A stretch of DNA of 64,000 nt from Achromobacter spanius (GTDB lineage Bacteria; Pseudomonadota; Gammaproteobacteria; Burkholderiales; Burkholderiaceae_B), in contig NZ_CP025030.1 of NCBI RefSeq assembly GCF_002812705.1, positions 2,294,001 through 2,358,000 of the forward strand, in the 5' to 3' direction. The notes below the pieces were generated by a model, which worked only from the letters and a program-made list of their open reading frames with translations, was not told the origin of the DNA and made no database searches. Within the stretch, counting starts at the first letter, position 1. Every line of letters begins with the position of its first letter. A program made the position numbers and the translations under genes. Of this stretch, positions 44,968 through 53,629 are shown piece after piece.

Positions 44968-45008
44968 AAAAACCTCTTGCGGGCGGCACAGGGCCGCCCG
45001 CAAGAGGT
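44968..45008 (-). terminator. Strong intrinsic terminator between aminotransferase and mmsA
   Basis: A perfect 16-bp stem (44972-44987 with 44993-45008) and 5-base loop are followed on the minus strand by five T, 45 bases after the aminotransferase stop and only 31 bases before the mmsA start. There is no room for a promoter between it and mmsA, so read-through must supply mmsA if the hairpin terminates. It may act as an attenuator. Confidence 0.8.
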
Positions 45009-45053
45009 GTCATGGGTTGCGGCGCGGCCGCAAGGGCAGCGTCATCATCGGAT

Positions 45054-46379
45054 TTACGCGACTTCCTTCAGGATCTTCCCGATCTGTTCGAAGATCTGGC
45101 CGATCTGGGCTTCGTCGATGATCAGCGGGGGCGACACGGCGATGATATCGCCGGTATAGCGCACCATCAGGCCGCTGTCGAAGCACTTCTGAAAGACCTC
45201 GCCGGCGCGTGCGCCCGGTGCGCCCGCGCGCGGCGACAGTTCAATGCCGGCAACCAGGCCCAGGTTGCGCACGTCGATGACGTGCGGCGCGCCCTTCAGG
45301 CTGTGCGCGGCTTCCTGGAACGCGCCCGACAACTTGCGGGCGCGGCCGAACAGGTCTTCGCGGCGGTAGATGTCCAGCGTGGCCAGGATGGCGGCGGCGG
45401 CCAGCGGGTGCGCCGAATAGGTGTAGCCGTGGAAGAACTCAATGCCGCCCGCCGGGCCGTTGACGATGGCGTCGTGGACTTCGCGCTTGACGGCAACCGC
45501 GCCGGCCGGCACGGCGGCATTGCTGACGCCCTTGGCCATGGCGATGATGTCCGGCGTGACGCCGAAGAATTCGGACGCGGTGGCGGCGCCCAGGCGGCCG
45601 TAGGCGGTGATGACTTCGTCAAAAATCAGCAGGATGCCGTGCTTGGAGGTAATTTCGCGCAGCTTTTCCAGGTAGCCCTTGGGCGGAATCAGCACGCCGG
45701 TGGAGCCCGCCATGGGTTCGACGATCACGGCGGCGATGGTGGACGCGTCGTGCAAGGCCACGATGCGTTCCAGTTCGTCGGCCAGGTTGGCGCCCCACGC
45801 GGGTTGGCCCTTGGAGTAGGCGTTCTGCTCCAGGTTGTGGGTGTGCGGCAGATGGTCAACCGAGGGCAGCAGCGCGCCCGAGAAGGTCTTGCGGTTGGTC
45901 GAGATGCCACCGACCGAAATGCCGCCAAAGCCCACGCCGTGATAGCCGCGTTCACGGCCGATCAGGCGGGTGCGCTGGCCGTCGCCGCGCGCGCGGTGAT
46001 AAGCCAGTGCAATTTTCAGGGACGTGTCGACGGATTCGGAACCCGAGTTCGTGAAGAAGACGCGGTCCAGCCCTTGGGGCATCAGGCTGGCGACTGCGGT
46101 GGCGGCTTCGAAGGCCAGCGGGTGGCCCAGTTGGAAGCCCGGCGCGTAGTCCATGATGCCGGCCTGGCGGGAGATGGCCTCGACGATTTCCTCGCGGCCG
46201 TGGCCGGCGTTGACGCACCACAGGCCGGCGGTGCCGTCCAGGATCTGACGGCCATCGGCCGAGGTGTAGTACATGCCTTTGGCCGTTGCCAGCATGCGCG
46301 GGTGGGCCTTGAACTGCTTGTTGGCAGTGAAGGGCATCCAGAGATGGGACAAGTCGGGCAAATTGGCGGGGGCGTTCAT
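45054..46379 (-). CDS. Omega-amino acid (beta-alanine):pyruvate aminotransferase
   Basis: A 441-aa class III PLP aminotransferase. The start LPDLSHLWMPFTANKQFKAHPRM is typical of the beta-alanine/omega-amino acid:pyruvate group. GTAGLWCVNAGHGREEIVEAI, FFTNSGSESVDTSLKIALAYH, RERGYHGVGFGGISVGGI, LIFDEVITAYGRLG and the PLP lysine in IIAMAKGVSNAAVPAGAV follow. It would give malonate semialdehyde from beta-alanine for the adjacent MmsA. ATG 46379 is preferred over an ATG 12 codons upstream. First gene of the minus-strand cluster, divergent from the MocR regulator. Confidence 0.9.
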   Translation of the reverse strand: MNAPANLPDLSHLWMPFTANKQFKAHPRMLATAKGMYYTSADGRQILDGTAGLWCVNAGHGREEIVEAISRQAGIMDYAPGFQLGHPLAFEAATAVASLMPQGLDRVFFTNSGSESVDTSLKIALAYHRARGDGQRTRLIGRERGYHGVGFGGISVGGISTNRKTFSGALLPSVDHLPHTHNLEQNAYSKGQPAWGANLADELERIVALHDASTIAAVIVEPMAGSTGVLIPPKGYLEKLREITSKHGILLIFDEVITAYGRLGAATASEFFGVTPDIIAMAKGVSNAAVPAGAVAVKREVHDAIVNGPAGGIEFFHGYTYSAHPLAAAAILATLDIYRREDLFGRARKLSGAFQEAAHSLKGAPHVIDVRNLGLVAGIELSPRAGAPGARAGEVFQKCFDSGLMVRYTGDIIAVSPPLIIDEAQIGQIFEQIGKILKEVA

Positions 46380-46500
46380 GGCGGCTCCAGGGAGAACGAA
46401 ACGGCTGCGCAGCAAGGGAAAAGGCGCTGCCGCCGGGATTCAGTTGATTCTGGTCCGTCCCAGGGGGAATGAAAATATACGATCTGCGCAAAGGCCGCTA

Positions 46501-46534
46501 ACTGTATAGTCACGAGTGGCTCAACTGTACAGTT
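46501..46534. promoter_or_regulatory. Twin palindromic operator for the MocR regulator
   Basis: ACTGTATAGT (46501-46510) and ACTGTACAGT (46524-46533; extended AACTGTACAGTT is a perfect palindrome) lie 23 bases apart, about two helical turns, on the same face. On the minus strand TGTACA and TATACA are 17 bases apart and could form the -35/-10 of the aminotransferase promoter. The second box ends only six bases before the regulator's GTG. MocR proteins (GabR, PdxR) are known to bind paired sites in such divergent gaps. Confidence 0.6.
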
Positions 46535-46540
46535 ATCGTC

Positions 46541-47959
46541 GTGATTGATTTCCAGCCCAACCGCGCTCGCGGACTGGCGCCCACTCTGGTGGAACAACTG
46601 GTGGCGGCCATCCTGCGCGCCATTGAAGAACAAACCCTGCGTCCGGGTATGTCCCTACCCTCGGTGCGCGAGTTCGCGCGCCAGTACGGCGTCAGCACCT
46701 TCACCGTGGCCAGCGCCTATAGCCGGCTGGTGTCGCTGGGTTGGCTGGCCGCGAGGCCGGGTGCGGGCTATCGGGTGGCCTCGCCGGACGCACCTGCGCG
46801 CCGGGGCGAACCGCTGTCATGGGAACCGCCGCGCCTGAATGCGGGCTGGCTGCTGTCCGACATCTTTGCCGACCACTCCATCCCCATCAAATCGGGCTGC
46901 GGCTGGTTGCCAGGGGAATGGCTGAATGAAGAGGGGCTGCATGTGGCTCTGCGCCACATGGGCCGGGTGCCGGCGATGCGCATCGCCAATTACGGGCACC
47001 CCTACGGTTATGCGCCGCTGCGTGAAACCATCGCGGCCAGTTTGAGCGCGCAAGGGATGGAGGTGGAGGCGTCGCAGGTGCTGCTGACCCAAGGGGTCAC
47101 GCATGGCCTGGACATGGTCATCCGCACCTTGCTGCGGCCGGGCGACACGGTGGTGGTCGAGCAGCCCGCCTACGCCAACCTGTTGCAGATGCTGCGGCTG
47201 GCGGGGCTGCGCGTGGTGTCGGTGCCGCGCACGGTGGACGGGCTGGACTGCGAAGCGCTGGAGCGTGTGGCGGCGCAGCATCGGCCGCGCGCGCTGTTCA
47301 TCAATACGGTGTTGCAGAACCCGTCGGGCGCCAGCATCGGCATGGCCAATGCGTTTCGCATTCTGCAAGCGGCCGAGCGGCATGGCTTGTGGGTGATTGA
47401 AGACGATATATCGCGCGAGCTGGCGCCGGGCGTGACGCCGATGCTGGCAGCGCTGGACGGTGCGCAGCGGGTGGTCTACCTGGGCGGGTATTCCAAGGTG
47501 ATCAGCCCGTCGGTGCGCGTGGGCTATGTGGTGGCGCACCGCGACCTGGTCCGCGACATTGCGCGCACCAAGATGGCGGTGGGGCTGACCTCGCCAGAGA
47601 TCATGGAACGCATCGTGCACCAGGTGATTCGCGAAGGCCGCTACCGCGCGCACATTGCCCGCACCCGCGAACGGCTGGCCGAGGCGCATGGGGTGGTGGC
47701 CGAGCAGATGCGGCAACACGGTTTCGAGATCCATGGCCGGCCGCAAGGCGGATTGTTTCTATGGGCGAAGGTGGCGGGAACGTGGCGCGAGCGTGGCGCC
47801 AATGGCTTGGCCGAGCTGGCCTTGAAGGACGGCATCTGGCTGGCGCCGGGGTCGTATTTCGACGTGGATGAGGCCGATACGCCCTGGGTACGGTTCAACG
47901 TGGCGTATTCCGAGGCGCCGGCGTTGTGGCGATTCATGCGGAATGCGGGGGCGGCCTAA
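46541..47959 (+). CDS. MocR-type regulator (GntR HTH plus aminotransferase-like domain)
   Basis: A 472-aa MocR/GabR-class transcription factor. The N-terminal winged helix (about 10-80: LVEQLVAAILRAIEEQTLRPGMSLPSVREFARQYGVS) joins a fold-I aminotransferase domain (about 110-470). The PLP lysine is in VVYLGGYSKVISPSVRVGYV, with NTVLQNPSGASIGM and the family's DDISREL block. Family members sense an amino compound through PLP. The GTG start lies next to two palindromes shared with the divergent aminotransferase, so it probably controls that operon and itself, with a beta- or omega-amino acid as likely effector. Confidence 0.9.
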   Translation: MIDFQPNRARGLAPTLVEQLVAAILRAIEEQTLRPGMSLPSVREFARQYGVSTFTVASAYSRLVSLGWLAARPGAGYRVASPDAPARRGEPLSWEPPRLNAGWLLSDIFADHSIPIKSGCGWLPGEWLNEEGLHVALRHMGRVPAMRIANYGHPYGYAPLRETIAASLSAQGMEVEASQVLLTQGVTHGLDMVIRTLLRPGDTVVVEQPAYANLLQMLRLAGLRVVSVPRTVDGLDCEALERVAAQHRPRALFINTVLQNPSGASIGMANAFRILQAAERHGLWVIEDDISRELAPGVTPMLAALDGAQRVVYLGGYSKVISPSVRVGYVVAHRDLVRDIARTKMAVGLTSPEIMERIVHQVIREGRYRAHIARTRERLAEAHGVVAEQMRQHGFEIHGRPQGGLFLWAKVAGTWRERGANGLAELALKDGIWLAPGSYFDVDEADTPWVRFNVAYSEAPALWRFMRNAGAA

Positions 47960-47968
47960 ATCGGTAGG

Positions 47969-48027
47969 ATGGGTGTAGCGCGGCACAGCCGTCAGAAAAA
48001 TCCCATCGCCGACCGCGCGCAACCCAT
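47969..48027. repeat. Imperfect long inverted repeat in a convergent gap
   Basis: ATGGGTGTAGCGCGG (47969-47983) and CCGCGCGCAACCCAT (48013-48027) are near-complementary arms around a 29-base centre, which itself contains CCCATC able to pair with the left arm. The motif GTAGGATGGGT...AGCGCGG...CAACCCAT resembles an intergenic repeat type seen in many Proteobacteria. It lies between the convergent regulator and folA and may serve as terminator for both. Confidence 0.5.
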
Positions 48028-48046
48028 TAGCCCGGCCCCGCACCCC

Positions 48047-48529
48047 TCACCGCTCATAAACCACAAAATCATATTCATAGCCGTTCTCCGCCGGCTGCGC
48101 GTCACGCGCCGTTTCCTTCCACTGAAACGACGGCAACAACGGAAAGAACGCGTCGCCCTCCACATCGGCGTGCACTTCCGTCGCCAGCACCCGTTGCGCC
48201 ATCGGCAAGGCTTGCGCATAGATCTGCGCGCCGCCAATCACGAAGGCTTCCTGCACATCACCGCACGCGGCGATAGCGGCTTCCAGCGTGGGCACCACGG
48301 TGGCGCCGGCTGCGCTGAAATCCGGATTGCGGCTGATCACGATATTGCTGCGGCCCGGCAGCGGGCGGCCCAGGGAATCCCAGGTCTTGCGGCCCATGAT
48401 GATGGGATGACCCAGCGTGCTGCGTTTGAAATGCGCCAGATCGCCCGGCAGTTTCCAGGGCAGGGCGTTGTCGCGTCCGATGACGCGATTGGTGGAGTAG
48501 GCGACGATCAGGGTAAGGCTGGCGGGCAT
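48047..48529 (-). CDS. folA: Dihydrofolate reductase
   Basis: A 160-aa chromosomal DHFR. LTLIVAYSTNRVIGRDNALPWKLPGDLAHFK carries the Met20-type loop and the catalytic Asp in the PGDLAHF helix. NADPH-binding IIMGRKTWDSLGRPLPGRSNIVISR and AFVIGGAQIYAQALP follow, and the C-terminal strand is YEYDFVVYER. It regenerates tetrahydrofolate used by ThyA, encoded 3 kb upstream on the same strand with an unrelated gene between. Start ATG 48529 lacks a strong ribosome site. Confidence 0.95.
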   Translation of the reverse strand: MPASLTLIVAYSTNRVIGRDNALPWKLPGDLAHFKRSTLGHPIIMGRKTWDSLGRPLPGRSNIVISRNPDFSAAGATVVPTLEAAIAACGDVQEAFVIGGAQIYAQALPMAQRVLATEVHADVEGDAFFPLLPSFQWKETARDAQPAENGYEYDFVVYER

Positions 48530-48654
48530 GCGGGTTGGCTACGGTTGGGGCGGGGCCGGAAGTCGGCCCGCGCGACGGCGTAAGCGTAGCAAATTCGGTC
48601 GCCTGCTGGGACGCGGGAGGGCAGTCGGTTGCTGGCCGGGGCGCCTGCTCTCCC

Positions 48655-50718
48655 TCAGTTCGCCGCGTGTTCCAGGAATTCAGTCGCGGGCATCGGTCGG
48701 CCCAGCAAAAATCCTTGCAGCGAATCACAGCCCAGCCCCGTCAGGAACTTCTGCTGCGCGGCGGTTTCCACGCCCTCGGCGACGATGCGCAGGTTCAATT
48801 GCTGCGCCAAGGCGACGATGGCCGACACGATCGCCGCATCCTCGTTGTCGTTTTCCAGTTGATTCACAAAGCCGCGGTCGATCTTCAGTTCCGTCGCCGG
48901 CAGGCGCTTCAGATACAGCAGGCTGGAATAGCCCGTGCCGAAATCGTCGATCGAGATCGTGACGCCCAGGCCCGACAGGCGCTTGAGCACGGCCAGGCTG
49001 GCCTCGGCATCGCGCATGGCGGTGGACTCGGTGACTTCCAGCGTCAGGCAGGAAGGGGGCACATCGTGCCGCGCCAGCGCCCCGCGCACCGTCTCCACCA
49101 AGCTGGCGTGGGCAAACTGCAAGGCCGAAATATTGACGGCGATGGTCCAGTGCGACTGGCCGGCGTTGATCCATTCCCGCATCTGCCGGCACGCCTCGTT
49201 GATCACCCATTCGCCGATCGACAGGATCAAGCCCGTTTTTTCAGCGGTGGGAATGAACTGGTCCGGCCCGACCAGGCCGCGCGTGGGATGGTTCCAGCGC
49301 AGCAGCGCCTCGGCGCCGATGATCGGCCCTGCCGGCGCTTCATACTTGGGCTGATAGTGCAGCACGAACTGGCCGCGCTCCTGCGCCAGGCGCAGGTCGT
49401 GCAGCAGCTCGATCTGCTCATGCGCGTCCGCGTTCATGGATGGTTCGAAGAAGCTGTAGCCGGTGCCGCCCAGGCGCTTGGCGTGGTACATGGCGGCGTC
49501 GGCGTTGGTCAGCAGCGTGTGGGTGTCTTCGCCGTCGTTCGGGTAGATGGCGATGCCCACGCTTGAGGTCACCAGTACTTCGTGGCCATAGACCATGACC
49601 GGGCGCGCGATGGCTTCGATCAGCCGGTCGGCCACGTTGGCGGCGTCGGTGGGTTCGATGACTTCGCTTAGCACGATGAATTCGTCACCCCCCAGGCGCG
49701 CCACCGTGTCCTGCGTGCGCAGGGCTTGGCGGATGCGCTGGGCCAGGTCGATCAGCAAGGCATCGCCCGTGTGGTGGCCGTACGCGTCGTTGACCGCCTT
49801 GAAACCGTCCAGATCAAAGAACAGCACGGCGAAATAGCCCTTGCGCCGGCTAGCGCCCTCGATGGCCTGCTCCATGCGGTCTTCCAGCAGGATGCGGTTG
49901 GGCAGCTTGGTCAGCGTGTCGTGCAGGGCCAGCTGCACCAGTTCTTCATTGGCTTCGGCCAGGGAAGAAGCCAGCGCCGACGTGCGCGCCTCCAGTCGGT
50001 TGTCCAGCACCGCCACCACCAGCGCAATGGCCAGCACGCTCAAGGTGACGGCCGTCACGGCGATGGCCAGCCAGCCCGCCGAGATCCCGCCATCGGCCGC
50101 CATGCAGATGCTGCCGGCGGGGAAGGCGGCGGCTTTCATGCCCGAATAGTGCATGCCGACGATGGCGATGCCCATGACCACCGACGCCAGCGGCCGCGAC
50201 AAGGCCACGCGCGGTCCGTCGTGGCGCAGCCGATAGGTAATCCACAGCGCGGCGCCCGAGGCCGCCACCGCAATCAGGATGGACAGCGCAAACCACTTCG
50301 CGTCGTAGGCGATGCCGGGCTCCATGCGCATGGCGGCCATGCCCAGATAGTGCATCGCGGCGATTCCCGCTCCCATCAGCAGCGCGCCGCTGAGCAAGCG
50401 GCGCCAAGGCAGTTCGTCCTTGCACACGATCCACAACGCAAAGGCCGAGCACCCGATGGCGATGGCCAGCGACAGTATCGTCAAGGGCAGGTCATAGCCC
50501 ATCGGTATGGGCAGGTTGAAGGCCAGCATGCCCACAAAGTGCATCGACCAGATCCCGACGCCCATGGCGAACGCGCCGCCCGCCAGCCAATAGCGCGCCG
50601 CCGGCAGCCCATTCGAGGCCCGCACGCGGTTGGCCATGCCCAACGCCGTATATGACGCCAGGATGGTGACCCCTAGAGATACGAGGACGAGCGAAGGGTT
50701 ATAAGTTCCAACGAGCAT
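48655..50718 (-). CDS. MHYT-GGDEF-EAL c-di-GMP signalling protein
   Basis: A 687-aa inner-membrane protein. The MHYT sensor (about 1-230) has seven helices and three signature sites (SMHFVG, AMHYLG, GMHYSG), thought to bind copper and sense O2, CO or NO. The GGDEF domain (about 265-425) has an intact GGDEF and an RxxD inhibitory site (RTQD) exactly five residues before it. The EAL domain (about 435-687) has GAEALLRW, the Asp pair in IDDFGTGYSSL and the catalytic Glu in AEGVET. Both catalytic domains look active, so net output depends on the signal. AGGACAGGA lies before ATG 50718. Single gene. Confidence 0.92.
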   Translation of the reverse strand: MLVGTYNPSLVLVSLGVTILASYTALGMANRVRASNGLPAARYWLAGGAFAMGVGIWSMHFVGMLAFNLPIPMGYDLPLTILSLAIAIGCSAFALWIVCKDELPWRRLLSGALLMGAGIAAMHYLGMAAMRMEPGIAYDAKWFALSILIAVAASGAALWITYRLRHDGPRVALSRPLASVVMGIAIVGMHYSGMKAAAFPAGSICMAADGGISAGWLAIAVTAVTLSVLAIALVVAVLDNRLEARTSALASSLAEANEELVQLALHDTLTKLPNRILLEDRMEQAIEGASRRKGYFAVLFFDLDGFKAVNDAYGHHTGDALLIDLAQRIRQALRTQDTVARLGGDEFIVLSEVIEPTDAANVADRLIEAIARPVMVYGHEVLVTSSVGIAIYPNDGEDTHTLLTNADAAMYHAKRLGGTGYSFFEPSMNADAHEQIELLHDLRLAQERGQFVLHYQPKYEAPAGPIIGAEALLRWNHPTRGLVGPDQFIPTAEKTGLILSIGEWVINEACRQMREWINAGQSHWTIAVNISALQFAHASLVETVRGALARHDVPPSCLTLEVTESTAMRDAEASLAVLKRLSGLGVTISIDDFGTGYSSLLYLKRLPATELKIDRGFVNQLENDNEDAAIVSAIVALAQQLNLRIVAEGVETAAQQKFLTGLGCDSLQGFLLGRPMPATEFLEHAAN

Positions 50719-51102
50719 TTGTGCGGTCCTGTCCTAAGCGCTTACTGCCGACGCGCCGGCCTCAAATCAAATCAATTAGTAGTCAACAGTTGCAATTGGG
50801 TCGTGAGACAGATTGCTGCTGTCGACGCTGGCGATCTACGTACTCTCTTGTCGGGAAGGGGGAGGTGGCAAGCAATGCCTGCGGTCGGCGCCGCCGGGGT
50901 GCCGCGCGCTATTGCGGCAAGTGGCGGCGCGGCGCGGCATGAGCCGGTCGGAAGCCTGGGCGCGCGCGTGGTTCTGGACGCGCGTCCTGAGCTAAGGGAT
51001 GGGTTATACCGAAATCGCGCGTCCAGATGCTCACCAATCTTCACTTAAGGCTTGCGAGGCCGGCTACCCCGCCCGCCGAAGTCTGGCGAGCCGAGGGGGA
51101 GC
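50719..51102. other. Intergenic gap upstream of the MHYT gene and downstream of thyA
   Basis: These 384 bases lie between thyA (3' end) and the MHYT gene (5' end), both on the minus strand. The part near 50760-50800 is AT-rich and is the probable promoter area. Neither a convincing gene nor a terminator with T-run is seen; open frames in it look random. Confidence 0.5.
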
Positions 51103-52074
51103 CTATACGGCCATGGGGGCGGTGAGCGGCGCGTGATGGGTGTAGCCGGACAGGGAAAAGTCGGTGGGTTCCACCTTTTCCAGCCACTCCGGTTCATAGC
51201 GCCCGGTGACGGCGAAATCAGGGATGCGGTCGGACAGCACCAGCTTGGGCGATTCGTAGGGCTCGCGGGTAAGCTGTTCGCGCAGCATCGGCAGGTGATT
51301 TTCGTAGATGTGCGCGTCGCCGATGAAGTAGGTGAACCAGCGCGGCGTGTAGCCGGTCAGGCGACCCACCAGATGCAGCAGCGCGGCGCCTTCCGTCAAG
51401 TTGAACGGCGTGCCCAGGCCCACGTCGTTTGAGCGGATATACAGGCACAGCGAAATCTCGCGCGTCGTCGCGTTGGGCAGGAACTGGTACAGCAGGTGGC
51501 AGGGCGGCAGCGCCATTTCTTCGATCTGGGCCCAGTTCCAGCCATGGAACAGGATGCGGCGATCGCCCGGGCGTTCGTGGATGGTGTCCAGGCACTGGCG
51601 CAACTGGTCCACCGCTTTATAAAACAATACCTTCGGCACGCCGCCTTCTTCCAGGTCGGCGACCTTGGCGTAACCGCGCGCCAAGGCATCTTCAAGCTGG
51701 GCCGGACGGCTGGCGTCCAGGAGCTTGTACGCAGGCCATTGGCGCCATTGCACGCCGTACACCGGGCCCAGGTCGTCAGGGCCCTCGCGGTACGGATTGG
51801 CCAGCCATTGGCTGTTTTCATTGGCGTTCTGGTCCCAGACCTTGCAGCCCAGTTCACGGAATTCGGCCGCGCTGCGCGAGGCACGAAGGAATCCGACCAT
51901 TTCTCCAATGGCGGATTTGAAGGCCAGTTTTTTGGTGGTGACGGCGGGAAAGCCTTTTTGCAGGTCGAAGCGCAACGAGGCGCCCGGCATGCTGATCGTG
52001 CGGATGCCCGTCCGGTTTTCCTGCCACGAGCCGGTGTCCAGGATGGATTGGACGAGGTCTAGATATTGTTTCAT
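51103..52074 (-). CDS. thyA: Thymidylate synthase
   Basis: A 323-aa enzyme making dTMP from dUMP with methylene-THF. Family features: [32 protein letters not shown] (dUMP-phosphate Arg), [24 protein letters not shown], the catalytic Cys192 in [12 protein letters not shown], and [21 protein letters not shown], with [10 protein letters not shown] near the end. It is longer than the 264-aa E. coli enzyme, with an insertion between the YGVQWR block and the Cys block, as in other ThyA of the 320-aa class. Eight bases after the OsmC-like gene, probably co-transcribed. Confidence 0.96.
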   Translation of the reverse strand: MKQYLDLVQSILDTGSWQENRTGIRTISMPGASLRFDLQKGFPAVTTKKLAFKSAIGEMVGFLRASRSAAEFRELGCKVWDQNANENSQWLANPYREGPDDLGPVYGVQWRQWPAYKLLDASRPAQLEDALARGYAKVADLEEGGVPKVLFYKAVDQLRQCLDTIHERPGDRRILFHGWNWAQIEEMALPPCHLLYQFLPNATTREISLCLYIRSNDVGLGTPFNLTEGAALLHLVGRLTGYTPRWFTYFIGDAHIYENHLPMLREQLTREPYESPKLVLSDRIPDFAVTGRYEPEWLEKVEPTDFSLSGYTHHAPLTAPMAV

Positions 52075-52082
52075 GGCGGTCC

Positions 52083-52526
52083 TCAGGCTGCGGCCGGCGC
52101 GTCCTGGGTGTCGACGATCTCGACCGAAAAGGTCATCGCCGCGGTTTTCTCAAGCATGGCCGAGGCCGAGCAGTACTTTTCGTGCGATAACTGCACGGCG
52201 CGTTCCACCGCCGCCTGCGGCAGGTTGCGGCCCGTGACGGTGAAGGCGAAATGGATGCGGGTGAAGACTTTCGGGTCGGTTTCGGCGCGATCCGCTTGCA
52301 GCTTGACGCTGCAACCGGTGACGGCGTGGCGTCCACGCTTCAGGATCAGCACCACGTCGTAGGCCGTGCAGCCGCCGGTGCCGGCCAGCAGCATTTCCAT
52401 CGGGCGGGGCGCCAGGTTGTGTCCGCCGCCGTCCACGGCGCCATCCATCACGGCCACATGGCCGCTGCCGGTGCTGGCGGTAAAGAGCATGCCGTTGGGG
52501 CCGCCCCAGTCTATCGTGCATTCCAT
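52083..52526 (-). CDS. OsmC-family peroxiredoxin-like protein
   Basis: A 147-aa protein of the OsmC/YhfA class, thiol enzymes that reduce organic peroxides or of unknown role. The two family cysteines are present: one in [17 protein letters not shown] (about residue 53), one in [17 protein letters not shown] (about 118). The layout without the Ohr-specific N-terminus fits the YhfA-like subgroup. It is followed directly by thyA on the same strand. Confidence 0.88.
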   Translation of the reverse strand: MECTIDWGGPNGMLFTASTGSGHVAVMDGAVDGGGHNLAPRPMEMLLAGTGGCTAYDVVLILKRGRHAVTGCSVKLQADRAETDPKVFTRIHFAFTVTGRNLPQAAVERAVQLSHEKYCSASAMLEKTAAMTFSVEIVDTQDAPAAA

Positions 52527-52648
52527 TTTGAGTGTCCTTCCACATTGCGCGCAGTCAATGGCCGATGATACCCGTTGCGTACAATTCCAGGCATGAGAGC
52601 CCCGCCCCGCATCAGGGGTGTGTGCTCAGTCTTGCAGAGGAGTCGCCC

Positions 52649-53326
52649 ATGCCCATCGCCATGTCCCAATCTGGAACTGTTTCCTTGCGCCGTCGCGTCG
52701 GCCCCCTGGATGCCCTGCTGGCCGAAGCCGACCGCGCCTTGCGTGTCCTGTCCAACAGCGCCACGGCCGGGCGGCCGTATCCCGCCAAGACGCCGGAAGC
52801 GCCCGATACGCTGTCGGCAGAGGAAAAGCGCCACGCCGCCGGATTGATGCGCGTGAACCACGTAGGCGAAATCTGCGCTCAGGCGCTGTACCGGGGGCAA
52901 GCCTCGGTGTGCCGTGAGCCCGCCCCGCGCGCGTTGCTGCTGAATGCCGCCGCCGAGGAAGTGGATCATCTGGTGTGGTGCAACGAGCGCCTGACGGAAT
53001 TGAACAGCCGGCCCAGCCTGCTGAACCCGGTCTGGTATGCCGGCTCTTTCGCCCTGGGTGTGCTGGCCAGCGCCGCGGGCGTGCCGCGCAACCTGGGTTT
53101 CATGGCCGAAACCGAAAAGCAGGTCGAGGCCCATCTGGAAGAGCATTTACGCACCTTGCCGGTGCAGGACGAACGCTCGCGCGAGGTCGTCCGGAAGATG
53201 AAAGACGACGAAGCGGAACACCGGGCCAGCGCCGAGCGGGCAGGGGGCGTACCACTGCCGGGCCCTGTAAAGACGGCCATGCGGGCGATGTCCAAAGTGA
53301 TGACGACGACGGCGTACTGGATCTGA
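52649..53326 (+). CDS. coq7: Ubiquinone biosynthesis di-iron hydroxylase Coq7
   Basis: A 225-aa demethoxyubiquinone hydroxylase. The di-iron ligands are spread in the expected repeats: LMRVNHVGEICAQALYRGQ (Glu with nearby His), AAAEEVDHLVWCNERL (ExxH), AETEKQVEAHLEEHL and DDEAEHRASAE (Glu, ExxH). It adds the C6 hydroxyl in aerobic ubiquinone synthesis at the membrane. GAGGAG precedes ATG 52649, favoured over an in-frame start at 52532 that would overlap the divergent OsmC gene's promoter. Single gene, followed by a 745-base gap. Confidence 0.93.
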   Translation: MPIAMSQSGTVSLRRRVGPLDALLAEADRALRVLSNSATAGRPYPAKTPEAPDTLSAEEKRHAAGLMRVNHVGEICAQALYRGQASVCREPAPRALLLNAAAEEVDHLVWCNERLTELNSRPSLLNPVWYAGSFALGVLASAAGVPRNLGFMAETEKQVEAHLEEHLRTLPVQDERSREVVRKMKDDEAEHRASAERAGGVPLPGPVKTAMRAMSKVMTTTAYWI

Positions 53327-53365
53327 AGCGAAGCGGTTTGGTTGCGGTTTGCGGCATTGTTGCAA

Positions 53366-53413
53366 TGCACCAATATGGCCGCATCGTGGTGCGAATCGCA
53401 CCAAGTTGGTGCG
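53366..53413. promoter_or_regulatory. Two NtrC-like enhancer sites
   Basis: Site 1 TGCACCAATATGGCCGC (53366-53382) and site 2 CGCACCAAGTTGGTGCG (53397-53413; perfect GCACCA-N3-TGGTGC) match the NtrC consensus TGCACC-N5-GGTGCA, site 2 fully in its core. They are centred 31 bases apart, about three helical turns, as at E. coli glnA. An extra GGTGCG at 53388-53393 also pairs with site 2's left arm. Confidence 0.6.
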
Positions 53414-53529
53414 GAAATTCAGGCGGGATTACCCGATACCGGCGAGGGTAAATCCCCAAGGGGTTTACCCGTTTGGCAAAAACCCTTTTTTCGGCCAAGT
53501 CATTTGTTAGCGCGGGTTTCCAACGGGTA

Positions 53530-53545
53530 GGCGCTGGATTTGCAG
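53530..53545 (+). promoter_or_regulatory. Sigma-54-like promoter
   Basis: AGGCGCTGGATTTGCA has GG at -24 and GC at -12 with the required ten bases between, and a perfect TTGCA; it matches 9 of 12 fixed positions of TGGCACG-N4-TTGCA. It lies about 140 bases from NtrC-like site 2. The predicted start is near 53555, reading toward the small-RNA terminator. Confidence 0.45.
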
Positions 53546-53593
53546 CGAAAACGCAACGCAGAAATTGACCTTTTAAAGAGATCAAAAAAATTC

Positions 53594-53622
53594 TTGCATC
53601 GCACAAAAAACCTCGTTAATAT
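53594..53622 (+). promoter_or_regulatory. Sigma-70 promoter for the small RNA
   Basis: TTGCAT (53594-53599), a 17-base spacer and TAATAT (53617-53622) match the consensus at 4 of 6 positions in each box, with ideal spacing, in an AT-rich context. The predicted start is near 53630, about 145 bases before the terminator's end. Confidence 0.65.
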
Positions 53623-53629
53623 TCACACA

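Noticed and set aside
53471..53495. TTTGGCAAAAACCCTTTTTT as the sigma-54 promoter
   Set aside because: It has the GG element but TT instead of GC at -12; the site at 53530-53545 fits better.
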